From Camarhynchus parvulus (taxonomy: Eukaryota > Chordata > Aves > Passeriformes > Thraupidae): a stretch of DNA of 64,000 nt. Below, piece by piece: positions 54,901 to 62,900 of this stretch. A program made the position numbers and the translations under genes. The stretch covers positions 46,316,376 to 46,380,375 of the forward strand of contig NC_044601.1 of the NCBI RefSeq assembly GCF_901933205.1, read 5' to 3'. The number at the start of each line of letters is the position of its first letter. The first letter of the stretch is position 1. The notes beneath the pieces are model-generated. The model was not told the origin of the DNA. It saw nothing but the letters and a program-made list of their open reading frames with translations, and did not search any database.

Positions 54901-57900
54901 TGTTCTTGCAGCTGTCCTGGGGATTGTTGGAATACAAAATACTGCCACTGGAGTGGCTGGACACTTGATTTTTGTAGGTCTTCAGATAAATGTCAGTGTC
55001 AGCACAGAGGAGTGACTTGGGTCTGTGCTTACAAACCCCTTCCTCTATGACAGAGGAAATGTGTCTTTAAAAAATGCTTTGTTCCTTCTCATCATGTTTT
55101 AAGTGTCAGCTCCCTCCATCATGGCCTGCCACACTTCAACTATTTCATTTCCAAATTCCTTCTTCAGAAATTACCAGTAGCTGACCTGCTGAGACTAGGT
55201 TTGTAGGGTATCTAACTCTCTATACAGGCTAAAAATAACACTGCATTTCCCATGTGATATTAATAATTTAATCACAGAAAAGACAAGTGTTCCACTTTGC
55301 GCTACTGGAATTTCACAGCAGTACAACACTGAAGAATTCTGAAAACATCATTTCTATGGTTGTTTAAAATCACGGTTTTCATCCAGTTTTGTAAAAATGT
55401 GTAGCAGATTTTCCTCAGCTACAAAATTTACCTGAAGTTTTCTCTTTTTCAGTTTCAGTGATGTTTCACCTTTATTGTAATGAGCAGCACTACAATATAT
55501 GGTCTCAAAATGACACTGGCAGTTAAACTTGGTAATGCCAGGGAAGAAAAAATATAAGTGCAATAATAAGTTAAATGATGCAAGCTTCAAAATGTTTCCA
55601 GTCCTCATAATTTTGCTTTAGCTTAGATTTGGGAAATACTCAACAAAACAGCAGCATTTGATAGTAAAAGTCTTCCTGCAATAGTTTTAATCTTTATTTG
55701 TATTGAGTACGGTAACAGTGCCACCAAGTGACAATTTAGAGCAATCATGCTTCTTAGTTCCCGTAAATATTTCAAACAAAAGCATTGAGAATGAGGCCTG
55801 GAAAATAGACTTCTGACCAAAGGTTATGTGGTTAAACAGAAATAAGACAAACTATAAAATAATGTAAATTATTCCTGGGAAGAATCTGTGAAGTCTATGA
55901 ATTAATGTAAGATCGTTGGTTCTTCCTCATCTGTAATTTTTAAATATGGTTCTGCATCTGCTCCCTCCTTTGATCTACTAAAAGACAGAAATCTATGAAA
56001 AATCAGGTTTTGGCAATTTATGACACTCATGAATTTAGTTCCTTTTATTCATACTGAACAAAAATTGTCAATATGCTCAGTCTTTAGCTAACCATGCCAT
56101 AAAATCACAATATTTGATTGGATTATATTTGCCAACTTTAGTAACACAGAAAGGTGTTCACAACTTTATTCCTCTGGTGTATATAAACTGCCTCCTTGCC
56201 AGCCAGTATTTATACAGAGCTTGTGGCCACCCATGTTTTACATTGCCCACTTTACAATTTAGTGTAACATATATGAGTTTGTAGAGATCTATGGTGTTCC
56301 TTGCAACCCTTAGTGTGGAAAGTTAAGCAAATCATCCCCATAAACCTGCTCTCTAGTAACATGTCTGCTGTAGGAGAGGATCCTTGTGCTTGAATGTACT
56401 TACTGTTTATCAAGTGTTATACATTCATAAAATTCATCTTAATGTGGGCAGGTTTCCCTCTGTATATATTCAGAAAGTCTATGACAAAGTATCTTTTCTT
56501 TCCTTTGGAGTAAGAATTTTATAATATCTTCTTGATATATTAATATTATGGGGCTGATAGTATACTATTCTGTGAGACAAGATTTTGTTGACATTGTGCT
56601 CAACTCATAAATTGGTGATTGGCTACAAATTAGCATCTTGTACATTTTGATTTTGCTGCGCTGTGTGCTCCTGTGTTTCTGTAATCAGTAATTGCCATGT
56701 CTGTGATTCACTTGGCCTTTTCCAGCAGCCAGGAAAGCAGGAGGGTAGTATTTAGCACAAAGATTCCCGCAGCAGCTTCAGATTCGGCCATCACAGGTTT
56801 TGGGTTGCTCCTACAGTGCATTACTGCCAAGATGCATTTGGGACAAATGTTTTGCAATTCATAAAACATTGTGTCTTGCCCCTGTTCTGAGGATTAATGA
56901 CTCTTGAGTACAGCATAGCCAGGGAGCAAGGGTGAAGGTCGGCTCCAGTTTTGAGCACTGCACTGAATGCAGCCATGTAGTGCTGCTGTGCCTTTGCTAT
57001 TTTGCCATGAATCAGGGGAGAAGGAGATTGACTTACAGCCAAGAACACAATTTCATTTACTTCCAAGACTTGCGTACAAAGGGAATGAAAGCCACTTTGT
57101 GAGCTAAATTCAGAGCTGCTCTAATGGCTCCATTATCCAGATTAGCTCATGACCTAGGGAAAAAGGATGTGTTAAGTATAAAAATAAATCCAAACTTGCT
57201 GTGCATTTGAAATACATGTTTGTTTTGCTGATCTAGTGCTGGTGCTGGAATAGATGGGAGGAAAAACCTCCAGAAAGCTCTGTGCAGATCCAGCTTTTTT
57301 TCTTAAAATTGTTTTTTTATAATAATGACATTCCTCTTTATCATTAATTCGGCAGATACATTAAATCACAAGATAAATTGCAGCAGCTAATACAGTACAT
57401 AGTGAAAAAGATGGAACAAAAGCAATAAAAACTATAATGAGTATTTCACTTGACATGTCCCTTGGGTATTTTGAGGAGTAAAAAAGATGTTTTGTAGGTT
57501 GTCACAATGACAGCAGAATGAACAGAGCATTTATTGCTTTTAATTAAGTGTAGTATGGTTCACTTATATTAATAAATGACAACTAAAAATAAATTACCAA
57601 GAGCATTTTCCAGGACTGGCTACAGAGGACAAGATGTTGCTGTTGCTTTATAACAGGTATAAAGCCAGGTTGATTTCATTTACTGCAGAATTGCCCTTTG
57701 TACAGCTCAATCTCATAAAACATAAACTGGAGCTGTGAAAGGCAGATTGCCTAACTATTCCAGTGGCTTCGTGTATTTCTGGAACAGTTTTTAGTAACAA
57801 CAAAAGCCAGTACCTTGGCTGATACTGAACGTTCTGAAAGAAAGAAACTCCTACCCTGTGCTGCCTTCCCTGCAGCACTAGCAATTGCACAGAGATTGAG

Positions 57901-59999
57901 ATCAACTCACTGTCAGACCAAAAAATAACTTCACCAAATAATTCTCCATTAGATGTTTTTTTTCCTATAATTTAAATTACGTAATGAAGTATATTATTCT
58001 AATTATTAGAATAAAATGTGTACACAATATAAAAAACACAGGTGTGGTCTCTAATTGCTTCATTAACACACTCTAAACCTTTCTTTACTTCCTTCCCTTC
58101 ACAATTTAGATGTAAAATAAATCCACATTATTTAAGTCTTGAAATTCCATAAGTTCAAATGTTAACATTTTCCAAAAATCAATAAAGAGTGAATTCTGAT
58201 ACACTTTCATGTCCTTGTTTTTGTTTACAATTTTATTTGTAAATTTTAATTCCAGGTGATATTTTTGAATAAAATTTAACATTAATTTTTAGACATCCTT
58301 GTTCAGCTGGAAGGATATTTTGAGCAGTAAAGTATGTCCATATGGAGCCTTACTTGAAAAAAATTACATGGGATTCCAAGATCATTGTCAATACATTTAC
58401 AGATTTTATACCTTGCTCCCTGGGGTAAAGGTGGCAGTGCTCAATGGCTGCAGAGCAAAGTAGTATAATTTCAGAAACATAGGAAATTTGTAGGAGACGA
58501 GAAAAACAGATATTCTCACATCTGTTCATCAAGATTTTTCACCAAACCATTGGTAAAGAGTAAAAATAAATCATAGGTTGACAGTATTTTTCATGTGGTA
58601 GTATGTAAGTACATTAATATGAGAAAGAAATTTTTCCCAATTATGTGTTTATGATCCACAGCATAGAATCTTTACACTCCAAAACACACTTTACATTTCT
58701 CACAAAAGTACCTCCTTTGGAGAATTATTTAATAGGCCATTTGTTACTATATCCTACCAGTTGTTTACTGACATCCAGATGGATTTAACTAACTATGTCT
58801 TTTGCCTAGAAAAATCAGGTAGCAAGTAATAGGTTAATCCAGTGTATCAGTTCTTTCATTACCCAAGACTTCATTTTCTTCCAGTAACCTCTTCTGTCCT
58901 TTACCATTGTTCCTATCTTCCACTCACCTTTTAATAAGTTAACCTTGAAAATTTTACTTGAAAATTCCTGCTGTGCTGAAGCCAGACTAAAAGGCCAGGT
59001 AGTTACCAAATAATACTTTTCTCTTTCTTAAGATAAATTCTTAGTTTTCTTATAATTATAACATTTCAATAGTCCAATCATAATATACCAACCAACCATA
59101 TATTTTATTAAAAATCTGAACTACCGGTCCTCCAGTTTCACATGGGTGATTCTTATTAAGAGTATCAAAATCAAGTTTGTAGAAATAGTTAAGGAGAGCT
59201 ATAAAATTCCATAAAACATATAATTTGTGTGCAGTTTTTTAAGTCTCTTCACTTCCGTTGTTCATAGAAAACTATTTCTTTGTATATATATTCCTATGCA
59301 TGGTGATGATGTTCCTGTTTGGTTCACATCACTATCTTAATAGAGATTTTGTTAAGAGAATTGAAAGAAGCTTCTTCATCCCTAAACAAGAAAGATTTTC
59401 ATCCATAATACAACTACTTTCCAGTATGACTAATCGCATGCAAGAGGCTAAAAGTCATAGTGTAAAACTACTTTTTAGGTGGCCAATATTTGTGGAAATA
59501 TATCAGTCAATCTTCATTTAAATACAGGTATCATTTTGCATGTACAAGAAGCAAAATATATAGGATAACACATATAATACTCCTTATTTGTCTACATTTT
59601 GTGAATTTCTGCTTCCACAGGATGGAGTTTCAGCATGGGCTCTGCCTACCAGTTCCACAGCTGGCGAGTATTTGTGATTGTCTGTGCACTGCCTTGTGTC
59701 TCTTCTGTGGTTGCCCTCACCTTTATGCCGGAAAGCCCACGGTTCCTGCTGGAGGTATAACTTCCCAAATGGTTTCTATATTCCAGTGAAAATTATTTCA
59801 GTTTTATATCATGACTTCTACCAAACAGGCATTTAGATCATTCAGGGACTATAGGTAGCAACTCAATTTGTATGTATGTTGCACTTCAAAGTTTTGTTCT
59901 AACATTTAGGTTGGAAAACATGATGAAGCTTGGATGATACTCAAGCAAATTCATGACACAAACATGCGTGCTCGTGGTCAGCCCGAGAAAGTCTTCACT
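6385..59999 (+). CDS. SV2C: SV2C, synaptic vesicle glycoprotein 2C, 5' half (five joined coding exons)
   Basis: The coding segments are 6385-6964, 26215-26395, 39106-39257, 59621-59754 and 59910-59999, giving 1137 nt or 379 codons with no stop. SV2 proteins are twelve-pass major-facilitator-fold glycoproteins of synaptic and dense-core vesicles that modulate regulated secretion and bind synaptotagmin; no transport substrate is firmly established. The N-terminal sequence ([20 protein letters not shown]) and the acidic tract at residues 51-58 fit SV2C rather than SV2A or SV2B as I recall them. Six hydrophobic segments are visible, at about 151-177, 192-208, 220-238, 242-262, 278-298 and 319-337. 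The MFS loop 2-3 signature [10 protein letters not shown] sits at 209-218 and PESPRFLLE at 341-349. The family is about 727 residues long, so roughly the second half, with the large luminal loop and TM7-12, lies beyond the window. The reading frame is intact, so the gene looks functional. Confidence 0.96.
8572..8609. repeat. Short AT-rich tandem repeat (about 9-10 bp unit)
   Basis: The unit ATTTTTATA or ATTTTTGTA recurs about four times. It is simple sequence with no coding content. Confidence 0.7.
9046..9090. repeat. Interrupted TG microsatellite
   Basis: TG dinucleotides with a few TATG and CTG interruptions run through this stretch and end at a TATAAAT sequence. Confidence 0.9.
10541..10660. 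repeat. T/G-rich low-complexity tract
   Basis: Runs of GTTT and GTT dominate, with a short GGGGGAGAGG block. All six-frame translations here are Phe/Val/Cys or Asn/Gln-rich low-complexity artefacts. Confidence 0.85.
10998..11115 (-). mobile_element. CR1 LINE 3'-end fragment, antisense
   Basis: The sequence opens with GGAATCATAGAATAG and GTTGGAAGGGACCTTTAAAA, the reverse complement of the conserved CR1 3' terminus (GGTCCCTTCCAACC plus ATTCTATG). It continues through the usual TGCAGGGACAGC portion of the 3' UTR. A short, 5'-truncated, non-coding copy. Confidence 0.88.
13250..13870 (-). mobile_element. CR1 LINE fragment, antisense, 3' part of ORF2 plus 3' UTR
   Basis: It reads on + as the reverse complement of CR1: CCAACCACCCTCTAGGGG near 13410, GTGAGGTAGATGTAGACTGC near 13538, AATGAGGTCTCCCCTCAGA near 13560, TTTGGACACTTTCTAGTA near 13651 and GAGGTGAGGCCACCCCAGTG near 13720. 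These are landmarks of the C-terminal reverse-transcriptase region and 3' UTR. The extreme 3' end is missing or diverged and the 5' end is truncated. No long frame survives, so it is a dead copy. Confidence 0.9.
15667..15693. repeat. Perfect inverted repeat, 12-nt arms, 3-nt loop
   Basis: AATTTTTCTACT at 15667-15678 and AGTAGAAAAATT at 15682-15693 are exact reverse complements around AAA. It is AT-rich, so it is less surprising than the other hairpins here. Confidence 0.85.
23218..23403 (+). mobile_element. CR1 LINE 3'-end fragment, sense
   Basis: It contains CACTGTCCCTGGAAG, CAAGGCCAAGGTGAATGGAG, CCCATGGCAGGGGGGTTGGA and TTTAAGGTCCCTTACTACCC, ending CCATTCTGTAA. These are the ordered landmarks of the avian CR1 3' UTR. 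Mutations in the conserved TTCCAACC end mark it as an old copy. Confidence 0.9.
24630..24746 (+). mobile_element. CR1 LINE 3'-end fragment, sense
   Basis: GAGAAATCTGATTTAAAGGA leads to CTCATGGCAGGGGATTG and then TCTTTAAGGTCCCTTCCAAC and a terminal ATTCTGATTCTATAAT. The terminal ATTCT-type octamer repeat is the CR1 hallmark. Very short, 5'-truncated copy. Confidence 0.88.
26215..26395 (+). CDS. SV2C: SV2C coding exon 2 (residues 194-254)
   Basis: The exon is 181 bp. Its first two bases complete Gly194 and its last two start Gly254, so phases match both neighbours. It encodes TM2 (about 192-208), the cytosolic loop 2-3 with the MFS motif-A signature at 209-218, TM3 (about 220-238) and most of TM4. 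The signature has the expected Gly, Asp213, Gly216 and Arg217-Arg218, which gate conformational change in major-facilitator proteins. As I recall, mammalian SV2C has Lys where this copy has Arg218, and Leu where it has Phe250, both conservative. The donor is GTAAGC, and its read-through would give an immediate in-frame TAA. Confidence 0.96.
28390..28700 (-). mobile_element. Old CR1-like LINE fragment, antisense, internal part
   Basis: Segments such as TTCAATTCCATCAGGACCC, TCTCGAACCTGATCTTCTCC, GATGAAGACTGAGG and GATAACCAGGTCTCTGG, then CACACATTTTCCCTAG, recur in order in the reverse complement of CR1 ORF2 (between endonuclease and reverse transcriptase), by my memory of the family. It is highly diverged and may extend left to about 28130. 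A different subfamily is possible. Confidence 0.6.
30822..33290 (-). mobile_element. Degenerate CR1 LINE, antisense, about 2.5 kb, with ORF2 remnants
   Basis: The 3' terminus lies at the left (CATAGAATTATTTAGGTTGG and GGAAAGGATCTTTAAAATCA). Reading the - strand from the right there are endonuclease remnants (YRPPKQEE near 33235-33260; [11 protein letters not shown] starting at 33163), then the reverse-transcriptase domain ([14 protein letters not shown] near 32140-32180, [11 protein letters not shown] near 31930-31960, [20 protein letters not shown] near 31720-31775). The catalytic box reads FAGD instead of the usual FADD. The C-terminal part, with KDLGVLV and [20 protein letters not shown], lies at 31313-31582. 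The ORF is broken by several frameshifts and stops, so it is a dead 5'-truncated copy. The full element is about 4.5 kb. Confidence 0.93.
35464..36079 (-). mobile_element. Solo LTR of an endogenous retrovirus, 616 bp, with 6-bp target-site duplication
   Basis: On the - strand it starts TGTAGCATTG (at 36079) and ends CGAGACTGCA (at 35464), the canonical TG...CA ends. The flanks 35458-35463 and 36080-36085 are both GTTTGG, a 6-bp target-site duplication as made by alpha- and betaretrovirus-like (ERVK-type) integrases. Inside, on the - strand, there is an inverted CCAAT box near 35808, a TTATAA TATA-like box at about 35728-35733 and an AATAAA signal at 35669-35674, then a GC- and CpG-rich U5. 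No internal retroviral sequence or second LTR is present, so it arose by LTR-LTR recombination. Open frames here are non-coding artefacts. Confidence 0.88.
37690..37991 (+). mobile_element. CR1 LINE 3'-end fragment, sense
   Basis: Ordered CR1 landmarks are visible: CTGAAGGGATCTTGTAAG, GACTTTTTAGAATAGCATG, TCAAACTGAAAGAGGGCAGG, AAGAAATTCTTTCCTGTGAA, GGTGAGGCATTGGAACAGG, TTCAAGGCCAGATTGGATGG and GGTGTCCCTGCCC. The final TTTCCAACCTA corresponds to the 3' tail. The 5' boundary may lie some bases further left. Confidence 0.92.
39106..39257 (+). CDS. SV2C: SV2C coding exon 3 (residues 254-305)
   Basis: The exon is 152 bp. Its first base completes Gly254 and its last base begins Gly305. It encodes the end of TM4, the conserved cytosolic loop [14 protein letters not shown] at 268-281, and TM5 (about 278-298), ending IIPHYG. 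This is one of the most conserved parts of the SV2 family. Two positions differ from mammalian SV2C as I recall it: Met259 for Ile and Ser267 for Ala. The donor is GTAAGA. Without splicing the frame would run on to a stop at 39371-39373, adding unrelated Lys/Arg-rich sequence. Confidence 0.96.
46167..46191. repeat. Inverted repeat, 9-nt arms
   Basis: TAATGAGCA (46167-46175) and TGCTCATTA (46183-46191) pair perfectly around a 7-nt loop. The arms contain ATGAGCA/TGCTCAT half-sites, so either a chance hairpin or a spaced palindromic factor site is possible. Confidence 0.7.
48132..48282. repeat. Perfect 74-bp tandem duplication, two copies
   Basis: Positions 48132-48208 are repeated exactly at 48206-48282 with a 74-bp period. 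The unit starts TTTGATTCCTTTATGATTCT and ends near ATAATTGTTTT. I see no mismatch between copies, so this is either a very recent duplication or an assembly error. No gene function is apparent. Confidence 0.95.
49246..49321. repeat. 38-bp tandem duplication, two copies
   Basis: CACACAAGAATACAT followed by GATATCATTGTATCT recurs with a 38-bp period (copy starts 49246 and 49284). Two single-base differences separate the copies, so it is older than the 74-bp duplication one kilobase upstream. Confidence 0.9.
50840..51215 (+). mobile_element. Probable ERV LTR (sense), boundaries uncertain
   Basis: Promoter and polyadenylation signals sit in LTR order: TTATAAAAGCGTGAAAACTC at about 51033-51052, then CTTTTAATAAATACCTG at about 51128-51144, then CTTTATTCCTTTAACTCTG and a short U5-like tail. 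The block GGGACTTCATAACCTGGAGC near 50971 resembles songbird ERVL-type LTRs that I remember. I could not find a TG...CA pair with matching flanks, so it may be truncated or I may have misplaced its ends. No internal retroviral sequence is seen beside it. Confidence 0.65.
52182..53158 (-). mobile_element. Solo LTR of an endogenous retrovirus, 977 bp, with 5-bp target-site duplication
   Basis: On + it reads TGTCTCAG at the left and CCAAGACA at the right, so both ends carry the inverted repeat TGTCT/AGACA and the canonical TG...CA. It is flanked by TGATG at 52177-52181 and again at 53159-53163, a 5-bp target-site duplication. An AATAAA signal on the - strand at 52318-52323 places the polyadenylation site and U5 at the left, so the element points leftward. 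Its presumed U3 contains a remarkable A/C-only tract (52682-52860). There is no internal retroviral region and no second LTR. Five-base duplications are typical of ERVL-type and some other classes; the family is not certain. Confidence 0.82.
52682..52860. repeat. A/C-only low-complexity tract inside the LTR
   Basis: About 180 bases consist almost only of A and C, beginning with repeated CAAAA units and continuing with C-runs of 7, 4, 9, 4 and 4 bases (52763-52849) separated by A-rich spacers. The - strand is therefore G/T-rich with several G-runs. Long Lys/Pro/Thr or Gly/Phe/Val frames here are artefacts. Confidence 0.9.
59621..59754 (+). CDS. SV2C: SV2C coding exon 4 (residues 305-349)
   Basis: The exon is 134 bp; its first two bases complete Gly305 and it ends on a codon boundary. 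It encodes the luminal segment [15 protein letters not shown] (306-320), TM6 (about 319-337) and the start of the central cytosolic loop with PESPRFLLE (341-349), a motif typical of sugar-porter-like MFS members after TM6. The donor is GTATAA, which lacks the usual purine-AGT and is weak; reading through it puts TAA at the second codon. It is separated from the next exon by only 155 bp, so intron definition may help its recognition. Confidence 0.96.
59755..59909 (+). other. SV2C: Very short SV2C intron, 155 bp
   Basis: It lies between exons 4 and 5, starts with the weak donor GTATAA and ends with an ATTTAG acceptor. It sits between phase-0 boundaries. It is more than a hundredfold shorter than the neighbouring intron. 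Retention would truncate the protein after residue 350. Confidence 0.9.
59910..59999 (+). CDS. SV2C: SV2C coding exon 5 (residues 350-379)
   Basis: The exon is 90 bp, in phase 0 at both ends, encoding 30 residues of the central cytosolic loop between TM6 and TM7: [18 protein letters not shown] at 351-368, then [11 protein letters not shown]. The sequence matches SV2C very closely; Gln362 replaces the Leu I recall in mammals. The donor is GTGAGT. It is the last coding exon in the window; the following one, expected to begin with the VNKIKTPK-type segment, was not found before base 64000. Confidence 0.95.
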
Positions 60000-62900
60000 G
60001 TGAGTATTGCTTTTAAAGCTAATCACCTATCACATCAGCAAGCCTCCTGACTGGTGAGGTCTGGACAGCTTAAGCAATCAATATTAATTCTCTAAATGGC
60101 TAAGCCAATTTTTGGCACTCTAAATACCTAAATAAAAAGTATTGTGAATTCCTACTGAAATTGTTATATATAAAACGTCTGCTAACAAATCAGCCTTTGG
60201 CCAGGATATTCACGGATATATAAAGCCACAGCATGATAATTTTATCTGGCGTATCAAGATAGTTAATAGATTCTACCTGTGTTTTATTTGTTAAATTTTG
60301 ACCCTCAGTAGGCACATAGTCCAAATTAGTTAGCTGTTGTGTCTTTAGGATTTGGAATTTTTCCCCATTCTTATCAGGTAACACAATGGTTTTAAAAACT
60401 ACATGTTCATTTCTGTGAAATAGTAATTCCAAACATTTACTATTCTCAAAATATCTTGGAGGCTCAAATTCATTTTGAGGCTTAATTATAAAATCCCATT
60501 TAAAGTGTCGATGGGTTGTTTCTATTGGAGTAGAAATTGCCAATTCAAAAATAGAATTTTTTATGGCATTTTTGTTGTTTTTGGTGACTATACAAAACAA
60601 TCTTGTCTTCTTGGATACAGGGAAGTATCAAACAGCACGTTCTTGCTTTGAAATCCAGTTGGCCTCTCCAGTTTGTGCAGTGCAGTGGCAGTATGTGCAC
60701 CCTCAGAGCCATGTGTGGGATGTTTTTCCTCTTCTAGAAGCTTTCTTCTTATTTTAACGCACATGTAACTCAATTAAGAAATCCTCTTAAAGGTTCTGCA
60801 TTTGCAGGCAGTGTTGAGGAACGACCATCTGACCACATAACTTATATTCCACCGAGATTTGCAGTTTGCTGCCTTGAATGTAGTTTCTATTGCTTCCATT
60901 TAAACCTTTCCACAAAGAAGCTCAAGAATTCCTATATTTAACTTGAAAGAAAGCTGGTTAGCACATTTACCATGTTAAATCCACATTTTGCTACACTGGT
61001 GAGCTACCCCTAATCCCACCTAATCTAATATTTTATCTTCTGATTTAATTTATTAGTAAAGGGATATGCCTAGCACCATACAGCTATGGTGTAATTTCAC
61101 AATTGGCTCTTGCTGATCTGAGCCGCTTTCAGACAGAATATGCCTGCTCCTGGTGACTCCAGGGGTGTTTTTTTTTCTGCTACTATTGATATTCATTGAC
61201 TGATTTCACAGTCAGCCATAGTGCTGACCCTGTCTCCCTTTAGTATTGGTTTAAGCACAAGGAAGAGGAACAGAAATGTGCTAGGAGAAAATGTGGGCGA
61301 AAGGATAAACCTCTCACGTCACTTTGACGTAATTGTAATCACGTCCCAAAGCAGCTGTCAAGAACAAAGCAAAGCACATGCTTGTTGTTTCCAGCTCTTG
61401 TGCTCTAACAAGCCTTTGTCTCTATGGTTGTTAAAATGTGACGCTCAGACACTTTATCTACAGTCACTTTTGTAAATTGGTCAGACATTAATTTTTCCAT
61501 TTTCTGCCTTGAGCATTAGGAAAACTCTGCTCCATATATCAAGTTGAGACTAGAAATACTGCTCTGTGTGTCAAGGTTAGACATATATAGAAGTCCCTAT
61601 TTTTAGCTCACATTAAAATGATTAGAAAATACATCATTCTCTTATTTTTGTACATGAGCACTTCATCTCATAAAACCCAGAAAGCAAAGATCTTATGCAT
61701 AATTTTTTGACATATCACTTTAGGTTTTTTTCTGTGAGTCCTCAATATTGTGACATTTTGTCTCACTAATTTATTCATATACTTCTCCTAAACTGTCTAT
61801 ACTCCTCATTTGCTTATCCAATGCCATTCTATGATTTATGCTTTACTATTTTCCTCCACTTAATGTTGTTAGTTACATCAGACACACTTTGATAGTAGGT
61901 TTTCTGACTCTATAGACAATGTAACTTTTCTCAATTACACCTATACTTTTAGTGTCATTTTCTTTTATGCATTTTCCTGAATTATATTGATTTCATCTTT
62001 TTCTTGAAGCTTTTTATTTCCCCCGCAGGTTACGTTTATTCTTGTTACTCATCTTATTGGGGGGATTATCTTCAAGCCTTTAGAAAGAGATGGCATCAAA
62101 TGACAAGTAGTTGGGTTTAGAGTTAATCCAAAATGGAATATTCTGATTCCTGAATTAATTTAGAGGGTAGATCTTGAAGAATTTGAAGAATTTATCCTGA
62201 AAGCAGTGACACTAACAGACATCAATAAATGAATAGTATCTTCAATCACAGAACTACCAAAGTTAGATGTTTATGTACATGCTTTATTATCTTCCTGGGT
62301 TTTTTAAATACCTATTCATTAAATCTCTTGGTTTAAATATTTAAGTAAAAAAAATCAAAATGCATCCTTAAAATCAAAATTTTCTCTACTCCTCTATTGC
62401 CACGTATTGATTCCTTTTCCTGCAAATATTTCTCTTTGCAACAAGTCTTGATTTTTTAAAATTTAAAACATTGCATATTTCTAACCATTGCTTTTGAACA
62501 GAAGCATCATTTTCATTAAAACAGGTTTTCTTTTCTGGGTTTGGCTGTTTTTTCATCCTTCATACACTGACATGCTGAATTTGCATGTTCCAGATGGACT
62601 ATTATCCTGACTCAATAGGACTTTTCATATGTTAAAGAACCACCAAGGCCAGGGAACTTTTGTCCCCAGCCACATGCAGTGGTCCCAGGACACATATGTT
62701 TCCCTCAATCTCCACAGCTCCGAGTCAGGTGCCCAGTACAGTGAAAATGCTGTCCCTCAACCCACAAGAGTGAGGTTCAAAAGGCATTCCTTTTCTGCCC
62801 AGAGGAGTGGTATGTAAGGATTTCTGTATGTAGGAGATACCAGATAATTTTTGAGGACTTGACTCAGTCTTTTGCATAACATATTTCCATTAAATTAAAA

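Larger units (their letters stand above)
39258..59620 (+). other. SV2C: SV2C intron, 20,363 bp
   Basis: The donor is GTAAGA at 39258 and the acceptor is GCTTCCACAG ending at 59620. It contains a perfect 74-bp tandem duplication at 48132-48282, a 38-bp tandem pair at 49246-49321, a possible alternative terminal exon at 49881-49975, and an LTR cluster at about 50840-51215 and 52182-53158. A segment around 44190-44560 is rich in palindromic and E-box-like sites and might be a conserved non-coding element. The rest shows only AT-rich sequence with scattered A- or T-runs. Confidence 0.85.

Noticed and set aside
59490..59789. 99-codon frame overlapping SV2C exon 4
   Set aside because: It reads the exon in the wrong frame; the SV2C frame there is unambiguous.
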